Source: Bolinopsis microptera
Taxonomy: Eukaryota > Ctenophora > Tentaculata > Lobata > Bolinopsidae
Assembly: GCF_026151205.1 (NCBI RefSeq)
Contig: NC_087075.1
Coordinates: forward strand, 13,839,628-13,903,627
Direction: 5' to 3'
DNA: 64,000 bases
Shown here: positions 52,722 to 64,000 of the stretch, piece by piece
Layout: every line of letters begins with the position of its first letter
How positions within the stretch are numbered: position 1 is the first letter of the stretch
Program-made: the position numbers and the translations under genes
The notes under the pieces: model-generated
Database searches by the model: none
What the model was told of the DNA's origin: nothing
The model's input: only the letters and a program-made list of their open reading frames with translations

Positions 52722-55700
52722 GTAAGTTGTCCTGAATAATAACGCGATCATCTATATGAAAAACTTGCCTAATGAACCATGATGTTAAGTTCAGAAACCC
52801 ATTAACCTGCATGGCTTGTAAATGTTCAATCGATATATAACAGAAGCCGAGACAAAATTTAACTTTTACAGTTTATACTTATAAGTATAACCAAAACCTG
52901 ATCGTTTTCACATTTCCTAGTTTTTCCTACTCGTATAAGTTTCATCAATAATGCGAGACAATCTTTCTGAGTTTTATAAAATTCTCACGTTTCCCTCTCT
53001 GATTCAGGTGTACCCGGAGGAACACTTTCACTCTTCTTCTTCCTCCGCAAGAAGAACAAGACCATCAACACCCACCTCTTCATTCTGATTAATATTACTG
53101 ACATCTCTATTTGTTTTCTAATGGTATTTGTAGGTAAGTCTATCCGGAAATATAGAATCTGCCAAGGAAAATATTCATGCGAGCTTTAGGGTTTCCGTGT
53201 GAATTTATTCATGTTTCAAACAGTATTCTTGGCAGAAGGGCACGCATGTTTGAACAAGGTTTTTTGAGTTTGATCTATTTTTCTTTTGCTTCATTGTCAT
53301 GATTTCTTTACATAAATTCCTTGATCTTACATTTTTGTGAAAGCCGTATAAATTAATTTACATCAAAATTTAAATCTGTTAAATATTCCAATGGACGCTA
53401 CACAGAAAGAAAAACAAATCTCCATGTTCTGCAATATCTAAGAAACACAAAAAACTCCCACAAATGTTGCATCACCTGCCACTAACCGACGCATCCCATC
53501 AGGTGCATCACACTTGGCTCTAGGAGACTCACTTCTGTTCGGAGACTCCGTGTTCTGTAACCTATGGGCTATGTTATGGCAGATAGCTATCAGAGTGTCT
53601 GTGTTCTTGGTGGGAATGCTCAGCATCACAAGGGTCATCTCCATTCTTAAACCAATCTATGTTATCAGGTTTGTTGTAGTGGAGTACTAGATTTATAGTT
53701 AAACACAAAGTGCTAGTCTGGAATTAGTACTTCGTTACTTTTCCAACAATTTGAAAACGTTCACCTGCTAGCTGGACGTGACTGGCGACAATTAGAACAC
53801 AAGAAAAATATTTCATCGAGTGTCTACTTTGGTAAAATTTGCACAGTTATATGAAGTAATTCTTAAATGGCGACTACTTAAAAACGTTGGGTTTTGTAAC
53901 TCTTATTATTCTGTCTGTCAACAGAAAAGCAAATTGCCTGTAGATATACTAAGCTATAATTTATTACATGAATTTAAACCTTAAATTAGCGGTCTTGACA
54001 GAACTCTATGCAGTGAAAAGTGAATTATACTTATATGTTAAAAGATGCAAGTGCAATTATATCCAACCACAGTTTAGCAAGATTGAAGAATTGGATCTCT
54101 GCCAAGTTTCAGAATTCTTCAAAATTTCTTATTGTCTTATTGTCTCTTTGCCAAATATTTGTACGAACAATGCAGCCTAAGTTAGGCCAGATTGTTCGTA
54201 CAAATGAGACAAGTTTTGAGCTGTTAAGTTGATACATTTGTAGCCAGCCTAAAGTCGTTACCTTGACCGTAAATTAGAGACGATAATTCGTTCAAAATGA
54301 AGGAAACCTTTCAGGTATTCTTATTCCTAGGTTGAAGGCCATATTGTAGCCCTGGTACTTGTCAACAAGTAGTTGCAAATAAATTGGAAGTGCCATTTTA
54401 AATAAAGTTATCTCTTAAATTATCTGTCGGCCTCCTCTCTGTCGGTTTCTCCTAAATTAGTGTTTCCATAAATATCAACAACTTCATGTGAGAGAAAATA
54501 TGCGATTTTCGTGGGATGATTTCTAGATTTAGTAACCATGAAAGTCGTGGGATTAAAAGTTTCGAATGACTTGAAATACAGAAGATTTTATGAAGCCTTA
54601 CGGTACATTATCCAGCTGTCAAAAAACTAAAAGATATTACAGCGTAACCTTCCAATAATGTTGTAAAATGGTTGACAAGTAAGTGTTTTTACTGAAGAGC
54701 GTTAAAAGTTGTTAAAGTGAGTTTAAGTACTTATAATTATCCAAGTTTAATATCTCACTGTTCACACTTAATTACTCTAAATAAAGTTGAAAGTGCGTGA
54801 CACAAAGGTCGGTGTTTTCCGCCGTACAAAGAAGTTCATGCGTCCTACTTATGGTTAAACAAGACCGGTAAAGAATGTTAGCCAGTTTCTGTTCACAAAA
54901 AAAGTATAAACTTCAACTCGTTATGAGTATGACAGCATAGTGTTAAAACTAAAAGTATTAAAACTACACATGGTACAAATTATCCTTATCTGTGCAAAGT
55001 GCGAGTGTTTTTTACGACGTTGAGTGATTAAGGTTGTTAAAGTGGGGTCATGTACTTATTAAACTTACTTAACTAATTTATTAAGTAACTAAACTAAACT
55101 TCTTACCGTTATTCACAGTAATTATAACAGTTGTGCGTTTTGCAGTCCAATGCAGAAGTGCAAAAGGACCATAACGAGTGGATGGTGATTAATCACTCTA
55201 CACTCAACTGTCACGTGACTTTTTCAACCCGTTCTCTCGTTGGCCCTGAACGACTATTTGAGACCCTAACCCTCTAATCTGGTCCCAACCCTAACCTTAA
55301 CCCAATCCCTAACAAAAGCATATGCTGAAACCCTAACCGTAACGAGAAATTAGACCAACTTCCTACGGTCATATCAGTATCACGTGATCGAGACACTTTT
55401 TCGCCAATATCTCGCCAGCTAGCATTTTAACCCCATGTCATGGGGGTTGATTCGGAATCAGCGTCCGAAAATACATCGACCCTGGTTGGTTTAATTGTTG
55501 GGGGCCCTTTTAGGAAAATCTCGAAGATAGAGTGTAGAGTGATTTAGCACGCTCGATAAAGAGTACCCAGTCTCACGGGAAAAGGCATTATATATGATTA
55601 TTATTGATTAAGTGGAAATTAAACGCCGTAACGAACATCCTTGTCACTCTTATCATTTTATAATAATGTACATCATTACTTAACAAATTATCCTTATCTG

Positions 55701-58700
55701 TGCTAAGAACGTAGTTATCTAAAAGTTCACATGTGAGTCATTGTCATATCAACCGGGTGGATCATTAATAAATCAACACATTTATCTTGATTTGTAAGAA
55801 TTTAGACGTCTCAAAATATTTAACAATCACGTGGGCATCTCGCGAAAGTCACGTGGGCATCTTTGTGAGAGACTCACAAATTACCACACGTACTTTACTG
55901 GAATTAGAAATATTTGAAAAATTATCCGGTTTAATGCCAAGCCTAAGAATATGTAAAGAAATAGATTGAATAAATTTATATCAAGTTAATAACATCAAAT
56001 TCTATGCAGTTGATTCGTATTACAATTCATAAGAATACAGAAACTGAAAGATTATGAATGATCATAAGTATTTCTCACCGTTATTAAATCAAACCATTCT
56101 TACATTTGATTGAAATTTCATGGTATATTGATGTTAATGTTATTGAGCTCCCACTAAATCACTAGCCCAAATTTTAAATTGTGTAAAAAGGCCCTGAGGG
56201 TATGAAAGTAAGTTCCGAATCACCTCCATAACATGGTAAAACAAAAATTGTATTGTTTAAGGCTAGGGTTATGGTTAGGGTTGTGGTTAAGGTCACGTGA
56301 TAATTTTTGGGCAAGCGAAATAATGTTATCGTGATAAAACCGCACAAACTAAATTTTCATTTTATTTATCAGTGTAACCAAAGTTGTGATACTGATAGCG
56401 GTCTACACGATCCTGATCAGTCTCCAGTCAACAGTTCCACTCTGGGTCCACTCACAGTACCAGTTCCGATCTTCTCTTTCCAGGTCAGTCATTCTATCTG
56501 CACAGTAAGTTATACATTTGTTAAACCCAGATTTACCGCGGAGTTTCGCTGAAGGGGAAACATGAAGTATCACGTGAAGCCTTGAACAAAAATGATGTGA
56601 GGGGCTCAAGGATTATATTGTGGGGGAGGAGGAGGGGAGGGGAGGTCACTATGGAGGGTATGGAGAGTTCCCGGGATATTAATAGTGCTTTCCATTATCC
56701 CTAACATTGGTTGACCTGACTCCCCTTGAAACTTCCTGGACACCCTCATGTGCCACGTAATCTATCCGGATATAGTTTTAACTTGTTTTATTGTCTAAAT
56801 CTCTATATCGGGAATATAACTTAACTAGTAACTATATCTTTCCGTTAACAACAAATCATAGTATTGTCTAGCTATCTAAAAAGGGACTATAACAATATAT
56901 ACCGATTTAGCGATTAGTCATACTCATACTCTCCTTCGTTTCTATGGCAACTTGGAAGGTTTCCGTTCAGGCCCTTCACACTTTATTTCTGTCCAGTTCT
57001 AATGTACCGTCACAATAGTGACTTTAAATATACAGATGAATGAAGAATATTCAAAATCCTACTTTTTGCCTCTTACATGAGTAATAATAACCGGTGAATT
57101 ACATCAGTATTATACTTATACAGTCCCTACAATGCAACGATTTAGAATTGGTGGTTGAGATCTTTGGTGACATTAAAAATGCAATAATGGGCATTTAAAG
57201 AGTATAATTTCTACTCGAAACGTTTGGAGCTCTGAATATTCTTTTCTAAGCGTATTTTTAACCGTACAATCGATTAAAAATGGCACGGTAATGATTCAGA
57301 TTGGTTTGATTTCAATGTGTATTTTTATCGGCTAACCTTCCTGACAATTTTTTAAACACCACCAATTCTAAATCTCCCACATTAAATTTACTAATAATAA
57401 TTAATAACTTAAAGTTAAACTGGTGAATTGCATCAGTGTTCGTGACCGGAGAAGATACAAAAATTCCTATTGAATCCACAATATTTGTCTGATCACTAAG
57501 AACACGTAAAAGATCTGTTTACGGCATTCAAAGAATGCAGCAACACGATTATTTCTCCGTCATTATAATAATATGTTAATTCGATTCCTTGATAAAATTA
57601 TGTCACAGATTGATTTATACAACATGTTAATATATGAATAAAGCAACGATGTCATTTTGAGAAGACAAAAAATTCCCTACCGAATCGGAATAGTCAAATT
57701 TCGATTAAAGCCCTTATGTGATACTGATTCAACCTACGTAGACCACCCTACGTTATTTTGTCGTACTATATGACAATTTGCAATTTTAATGGGTTCGAAA
57801 TATTATTAAGTTGCAGATTATAGGTTCCCAAGAAGGTATGAGGGAAGCCAACATTTTGAAACTCTGAAAGTTACATCACTGTGACTTAGCGTCGCATGTT
57901 ACTCCTATAACTATGTATTATGACACTTCAACTTACGACATACTTAGTTCTACAATAAATAAGAATCGATCTAAGTATAGACTACATGGTAAGTTTCAGA
58001 CCCCAAGTAGGATTTCTTACGAAAGCTTTATCCGTATGTTTTTTGCAATAATTCCAACAATAGGAACAATTCAGGTATGTGACTAAGTCTCATCTGCCGC
58101 TCCAAATGTTTAAACACTTCGTTTTTAAAACAGTGCCAATGGCACTGCCATTATGCGATCTTGTGATTGACAGCGGCTCCTACCAAGCGGAAAGCTGCTA
58201 ACAGGTCACCCCTTTCTGGCTACTAAAAAAGGGCGTTCAAAGTACTACAAGTACACTATAGTGAGCACATAAAGTGAGACAGTCATGTCTTCTGGGCAAT
58301 TGAAGCCGCGTTTAACTTTAAGCGAGATTTTGAGTCGGGTACCGCAGAAAGCCCAAAAAACAATTTTTTAACTGCATATCAATATCAATATACCCTCAAG
58401 CTCAATTGTCAAATTTTACGCTTCCACGATTATTGCAGAGAGTAAATCTAAACAATTGAATACTCTTAATAAACTTCTTTGAACTTTCTATCATGACCAA
58501 GTGTACATAGTTGATTTTAAATTTTCAAAGTTTAAACGAATCAACAATGAATATTCAATCGGTGGGTTGGGAATTCTGTAGTAAAGTTCATTTGACTTTG
58601 ATTATGTAAAAGGCTGTAATATTTGACTTAATTACAGTTTTGACTTTTCCTCCGACAAATGGTTCTACTAAGTAATTGATATGTATAAAGAATCTATCGA

Positions 58701-58989
58701 ACTTCATAATCTGATAAGATACCCACGTACCTTGATATTTGGATACATTTTCCTACATTTTCCTACATTAACCCCATGTTCTTATTAAATCAAAACCAAT
58801 TATTTGTTAATTAACTAATTAATTAATTAACTAATTACCAGGTGCACGTGGAACAGCACGGAGCACCTGGGCTGCTCTGCGGAGGACGCACTCTACTCCA
58901 CACTCCACATGTTTGTAGAGTGGTCTCTACCAGTTCTACCTGTGCTGATCAGCTGCATTGTGCTGGTATACAAGCTCAAACAGTGTAAA
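52580..58989 (+). CDS. class A (rhodopsin-like) GPCR, TM1 to TM5, 3' end outside view
   Basis: Five exons with GT/AG junctions and matching phases (1,1,2,2,0): 52580-52721, 53008-53133, 53503-53668, 56373-56483, 58842-58989, giving 231 residues. The N-terminus is short and Cys-containing. TM1 is LLGFLTVIFFLIG, TM2 holds LILINITDIS-like sequence with the family Asp, and TM3 follows a Cys (VFCNLWAML) and ends ITRVISILKP where DRY is usual. TM4 is VVILIAVYTILISL, and loop 2 has CTWNSTEHLGC with a glycosylation sequon. TM5 is PVLPVLISCIVLVYKL. TM6 and TM7 should follow the last donor (GTAAGT at 58990). The ligand cannot be inferred. Introns carry repeats, and the last runs into a 41-bp satellite. 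Confidence 0.85.
53008..53133 (+). CDS. GPCR exon 2 (end of TM1, loop 1, TM2)
   Basis: 126 bp, acceptor TGATTCAG, donor GTAAGT. It encodes PGGTLSLFFFLRKKNKTINT, the basic first intracellular loop, then TM2 with ITDISICFLMVF. Confidence 0.87.
53503..53668 (+). CDS. GPCR exon 3 (TM3)
   Basis: 166 bp, acceptor CCCATCAG, donor GTTTGT. It carries the extracellular Cys (VFCNLW) and TM3 ending SITRVISILKPIYVI. Thr-Arg-Val replaces the usual Asp-Arg-Tyr. Confidence 0.87.
55176..55554. mobile_element. MITE-like element in GPCR intron 3
   Basis: Tips GAGTGGATGGTGATTAATCA and TGATTTAGCACGCTC are inverted with mismatches, each followed by CACTCTACACTC in inverted orientation. The interior includes CCCTAACCCT-like stretches and GGAATCAGCGTCCGAAAATA, shared with 45960 and 48130. 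No target duplication is clear. Confidence 0.6.
56150..56320. repeat. dispersed TTAGGG-containing repeat
   Basis: Homologous to 48030-48350: AATCACTAGCCCAAATTTT, GAGGGTATGAAA and GGTTATGGTTAGGGTT lead into GGTCACGTGATAATTTTTGG. Confidence 0.65.
56373..56483 (+). CDS. GPCR exon 4 (TM4)
   Basis: 111 bp, acceptor TTTATCAG, donor GTCAGT; phase 2 at both ends. It encodes VTKVVILIAVYTILISLQST and PLWVHSQYQF. Confidence 0.83.
56484..58841 (+). other. GPCR intron 4
   Basis: 2358-bp intron. A purine-rich GGGGGAGGAGGAGGGGAGGG stretch lies at 56621. No exon or element is otherwise recognised. Confidence 0.5.
58842..58989 (+). CDS. GPCR exon 5 (loop 2 and TM5)
   Basis: 148 bp, acceptor AATTACCAG, donor GTAAGT, phase 0 at the end. 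Loop 2 Cys residues (CTWNSTEHLGC) can pair with the TM3 Cys. TM5 contains two Pro residues and ends in basic YKLKQCK. Confidence 0.87.
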
Positions 58990-60168
58990 GTAAGTGCTAC
59001 CTTTTAACTTAGATTTTACAAAATTAAGTGTAAAATTCAAATTGTAAGCCACTATGTTGAGTATTAGTGATTCCAGATTGTAAATTCAAGTGTAAGCTAA
59101 GTTTCCGGCTCTGCAACTTAGATCATCTGCAAACTCTGCAAAACATTATTTCTCGTCTACGGATAAAATAAATTTGCGTAAAGTAAGGTTCCAGTTAAAC
59201 TAATATTTTGCAACGTTATTAAATATAAGTAACTGTCCGGTTTATCTAATATTTAAGGGGGCTGCATGGAGGCTGCTGACGAGTTAGTTACCATGGAAAT
59301 AGACGCAACTTAGAGTAGACTAAGGTTCAATTTAGACAAGATTAGGGTAACACACGTGCTAGTAAGTGTAGGGCGGCTATCACTGCAGCAGCCCTAGAAA
59401 TTAAACGTACAGTATAAGTAAATACATGTGAGTTATGAGATAAACTTAGCTCGTCCTCCCACTCAATACTGCCTCAGTGCCTCTTGGGAAATTCAGTATT
59501 TATTACAACAACCCTTAAAAGCTTAAAACATTATTTAACATTTTACGTAATCTAGGGATCATCTGCCACATTTTCTCTCACTTATGTAATCTACTAAATG
59601 TAGTATCTTACAAAATATCCTTAGACGTGAAAACTGTGATATTGACGTAGAGTGATGAGTCATCTTGAGTCTGGTCTTCAGTCTCTCGTACGATCTCACC
59701 ATCCCATATACGATCTCGAAGAGGGAAATTCCGTCACATTCTGTCACATTGTTAAAACATCGTTATGATAATCCAACTTATTAGAGAAAAAAGGCTGCAG
59801 GTTTAAAACTTTATCACTGAAACTACAGAAAAAGGAATAAATAACCTGGTCGGGCGTTCTAATTTGGGGAAAAGATATAAAAACTAAGTCGAGCAATATT
59901 TTGGGTTGGTGCTCACATGATCAAAGGGATCATTTCTATGGCCTGTGTCATGGGATCATGCAGGCGGCACAAATGAGTAACTATCTGAACAGCACTATCA
60001 GAAACAAGGAACAATATATGATGTCAAATAAGTGATGAATGATGGCTTCAGTGCAGCATTTGGACAAAATAGCGTACAAGAATTTGTATTCCTTTCAATT
60101 CCAAAAAAATCACGATTTGAACTGAGCTCAACTCAGCTGTACGCCTACAAGATTTCTTCCTAAGCTCA
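58990..60168 (+). other. start of GPCR intron 5
   Basis: Follows the donor at 58990. TM6/TM7 coding sequence was looked for up to the satellite and not found, so the next exon probably lies beyond the satellite. Confidence 0.5.
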
Positions 60169-63100
60169 GACTAATACTCATTCAGGCGTTACTGAAGCAG
60201 CCAACACTTGACTAATACTCATCCAGGCGTTACTGAAGCAGCCAACACTTGACTAATACTCATTCAGGCGTTACTGAAGCAGCCAACACTTGACTAATAC
60301 TCATTCAGGCGTTACTGAAGCAGCCAACACTTGACTAATACTAATTCAGGCGTTACTGAAGCAGCCAACACTTGACTAATACTCATTCAGGCGTTACTGA
60401 AGCAGCCAACACTTGACTTATACTCATTCAGGCGTTACTGAAGCAGCCAACACTTGACTAATACTCATTCAGGCGTTACTGAAGCAGCCAACACTTGACT
60501 AATACTCATTCAGGCGTTACTGAAGCAGCCAACACTTGACTAATACTCATTCAGGCGTTACTGAAGCAGCCAACACTTGACTAATACTCATTCAGGCGTT
60601 ACTGAAGCAGCCAACACTTGACTAATACTCATTCAGGCGTTACTGAAGCAGCCAACACTTGACTAATACTCATTCAGGCGTTACTGAAGCAGCCAACACT
60701 TGACTAATACTCATTCAGGCGTTACTGAAGCAGCCAACACTTGACTTATACTCATTCAGGCGTTACTGAAGCAGCCAACACTTGACTAATACTCATTCAG
60801 GCGTTACTGAAGCAGCCAACACTTGACTAATACTCATTCAGGCGTTACTGAAGCAGCCAACACTTGACTAATACTCATTCAGGCGTTACTGAAGCAGCCA
60901 ACACTTGACCAATACTCATTCAGGCGTTACTGAAGCAGCCAACACTTGACTAATACTCATTCAGGCGTTACTGAAGCAGCCAACACTTGACTAATACTCA
61001 TTCAGGCGTTACTGAAGCAGCCAACACTTGACTAATACTCATTCAGGCGTTACTGAAGCAGCCAACACTTGACTAATACTCATTCAGGCGTTACTGAAGC
61101 AGCCAACACTTGACTAATACTCATTCAGGCGTTACTGAAGCAGCCAACACTTGACTAATACTCATTCAGGCGTTACTGAAGCAGCCAACACTTGATTAAT
61201 ACTCATTCAGGCGTTACTGAAGCAGCCAACACTTGACTAATACTCATTCAGGCGTTACTGAAGCAGCCAACACTTGACTAATACTCATTCAGGCGTTACT
61301 GAAGCAGCCAACACTTGACTAATACTCATTCAGGCGTTACTGAAGCAGCCAACACTTGACTAATACTCATTCAGGCGTTACTGAAGCAGCCAACACTTGA
61401 CTAATACTCATTCAGGCGTTACTGAAGCAGCCAACACTTGACTAATACTCATTCAGGCGTTACTGAAGCAGCCAACACTTGACTAATACTCATTCAGGCG
61501 TTACTGAAGCAGCCAACACTTGACTAATACTCATTCCAGGCGTTACTGAAGCAGCCAACACTTGACTAATACTCATTCAGGCGTTACTGAAGCAGCCAAC
61601 ACTTGACTAATACTCATTCAGGCGTTACTGAAGCAGCCAACACTTGACTAATACTCATTCAGGCGTTACTGAAGCAGCCAACACTTGACTAATACTCATT
61701 CAGGCGTTACTGAAGCAGCCAACACTTGACTAATACTCATTCAGGCGTTACTGAAGCAGCCAACACTTGACTAATACTCATTCAGGCGTTACTGAAGCAG
61801 CCAACACTTGACTAATACTCATTCAGGCGTTACTGAAGCAGCCAACACTTGACCAATACTCATTCAGGCGTTACTGAAGCAGCCAACACTTGACTAATAC
61901 TCATTCAGGCGTTACTGAAGCAGCCAACACTTGACTAATACTCATTCAGGCGTTACTGAAGCAGCCAACACTTGACTAATACTCATTCAGGCGTTACTGA
62001 AGCAGCCAACACTTGACTAATACTCATTCAGGCGTTACTGAAGCAGCCAACACTTGACTAATACTCATTCAGGCGTTACTGAAGCAGCCAACACTTGACT
62101 AATACTCATCCAGGCGTTACTGAAGCAGCCAACACTTGACTAATACTCATTCAGGCGTTACTGAAGCAGCCAACACTTGACTAATACTCATTCAGGCGTT
62201 ACTGAAGCAGCCAACACTTGACTAATACTCATTCAGGCGTTACTGAAGCAGCCAACACTTGACTAATACTCATTCAGGCGTTACTGAAGCAGCCAACACT
62301 TGACTAATACTCATTCAGGCGTTACTGAAGCAGCCAACACTTGACTAATACTCATTCAGGCGTTACTGAAGCAGCCAACACTTGACTAATACTCATTCCA
62401 GGCGTTACTGAAGCAGCCAACACTTGACTAATACTCATTCAGGCGTTACTGAAGCAGCCAACACTTGACTAATACTCATTCAGGCGTTACTGAAGCAGCC
62501 AACACTTGACTAATACTCATTCAGGCGTTACTGAAGCAGCCAACACTTGACTAATACTCATTCAGGCGTTACTGAAGCAGCCAACACTTGACTAATACTC
62601 ATTCAGGCGTTACTGAAGCAGCCAACACTTGACTAATACTCATTCAGGCGTTACTGAAGCAGCCAACACTTGACTAATACTCATTCAGGCGTTACTGAAG
62701 CAGCCAACACTTGACTAATACTCATTCAGGCGTTACTGAAGCAGCCAACACTTGACTAATACTCATTCAGGCGTTACTGAAGCAGCCAACACTTGACTAA
62801 TACTCATTCAGGCGTTACTGAAGCAGCCAACACTTGACTAATACTCATTCAGGCGTTACTGAAGCAGCCAACACTTGACTAATACTCATTCAGGCGTTAC
62901 TGAAGCAGCCAACACTTGACTAATACTCATTCAGGCGTTACTGAAGCAGCCAACACTTGACTAATACTCATTCAGGCGTTACTGAAGCAGCCAACACTTG
63001 ACTAATACTCATTCAGGCGTTACTGAAGCAGCCAACACTTGACTAATACTCATTCAGGCGTTACTGAAGCAGCCAACACTTGACTAATACTCATTCAGGC

Positions 63101-64000
63101 GTTACTGAAGCAGCCAACACTTGACTAATACTCATTCAGGCGTTACTGAAGCAGCCAACACTTGACTAATACTCATTCAGGCGTTACTGAAGCAGCCAAC
63201 ACTTGACTAATACTCATTCAGGCGTTACTGAAGCAGCCAACACTTGACTAATACTCATTCAGGCGTTACTGAAGCAGCCAACACTTGACTAATACTCATT
63301 CAGGCGTTACTGAAGCAGCCAACACTTGACTAATACTCATTCAGGCGTTACTGAAGCAGCCAACACTTGACTAATACTCATTCAGGCGTTACTGAAGCAG
63401 CCAACACTTGACTAATACTCATTCAGGCGTTACTGAAGCAGCCAACACTTGACTAATACTCATTCAGGCGTTACTGAAGCAGCCAACACTTGACTAATAC
63501 TCATCAGGCGTTACTGAAGCAGCCAACACTTGACTAATACTCATTCAGGCGTTACTGAAGCAGCCAACACTTGACTAATACTCATTCAGGCGTTACTGAA
63601 GCAGCCAACACTTGACTAATACTCATTCAGGCGTTACTGAAGCAGCCAACACTTGACTAATACTCATTCAGGCGTTACTGAAGCAGCCAACACTTGACTA
63701 ATACTCATTCAGGCGTTACTGAAGCAGCCAACACTTGACTAATACTCATTCAGGCGTTACTGAAGCAGCCAACACTTGACTAATACTCATTCAGCGTTAC
63801 TGAAGCAGCCAACACTTGACTAATACTCATTCAGGCGTTACTGAAGCAGCCAACACTTGACTAATACTCATTCAGGCGTTACTGAAGCAGCCAACACTTG
63901 ACTAATACTCATTCAGGGCGTTACTGAAGCAGCCAACACTTGACTAATACTCATTCAGGCGTTACTGAAGCAGCCAACACTTGACTAATACTCATTCAGG
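60169..64000. repeat. 41-bp satellite array
   Basis: About 93 units of 41 bp reading CTAATACTCATTCAGGCGTT, ACTGAAGCAGCCAACACTTG, A. The array starts at 60171 and continues past the window end. Units are nearly identical, with rare variants: ACTTATA, ACCAATA, CATCCAGG and CATTCCAGG, plus one-base losses or gains at about 63503, 63794 and 63917. There are no unique spacers and no gene inside. Confidence 0.97.

Noticed and set aside
60171-64000. CRISPR-like array of regular repeats
   Set aside because: The 41-bp units are directly adjacent with no unique spacers, and the context is an animal genome; it is a satellite.

Overview
This is a window of animal nuclear DNA. It is AT-rich and gene-poor, with GT-AG introns, class A GPCR coding sequence, a Ty1/copia retrotransposon, tRNA-derived repeats and short TTAGGG-type stretches. 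There is no operon structure and no bacterial-style coding density. It is most likely from a marine or other invertebrate, but I cannot place it further by eye. Several genes show single-base frameshifts and the minisatellites carry one-base indels. The sequence may therefore be an imperfectly polished long-read assembly, and frameshifts should not be read automatically as pseudogenes.

Host genes. (1) Minus strand, 21360 down to 13104: six exons of GMP synthase (GMPS), joined in phase except for one frameshift. They encode the whole N-terminal glutamine amidotransferase domain, including the Cys and His-Pro-Glu catalytic residues. The ATP-pyrophosphatase half was not found. (2) Plus strand, 52580-58989: five exactly phased exons of a class A GPCR (TM1 to TM5). 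Its last visible intron runs into a 41-bp satellite that fills the end of the window. (3) Plus strand, about 7695-8935: a second class A GPCR-like sequence broken by several frameshifts, with an NPxxY-type TM7, followed by a 16-bp minisatellite. (4) Minus strand, 12216-10844: an unrecognised Ser-rich, probably disordered protein containing a 33-bp coding minisatellite.

Mobile DNA. An intact Ty1/copia element with identical 150-bp LTRs lies at 28022-33526 and carries a nested element with an 8-bp target duplication. Three copies of an unusual composite family lie at 4806-7026, 13395-16113 and 22817/24865-27806. Each begins with a G-run and ends with a C-run, has inverted GGAC-rich or CCGAT-rich ends, and holds a 1-3 kb GAGGAGGAC-type polypurine array. 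Two copies have clean 6- or 7-bp target duplications, and one sits 18 bp from a GMPS splice donor. Several smaller inverted-repeat elements (1355-2163, 36753-37001, 42438-43295, 44509-45570, 55176-55554), LINE fragments (38286-38515, 46380-47330), tRNA-derived sequences and many minisatellites make up most of the rest.

Layout. 1-4.8 kb: AT-rich DNA with one inverted-repeat element and two possible small exons. 4.8-7 kb: diverged composite element. 7-12.3 kb: broken GPCR and Ser-rich gene with minisatellites. 13-21.4 kb: GMPS with elements in its introns. 21.5-28 kb: tRNA-derived repeat and the tandemly duplicated composite element. 28-33.9 kb: copia element and a second copy of the composite element's right end. 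34-49 kb: dense dispersed repeats and LINE pieces. 49-60 kb: GPCR gene. 60.2-64 kb: 41-bp satellite. The host genes do not form an evident pathway.
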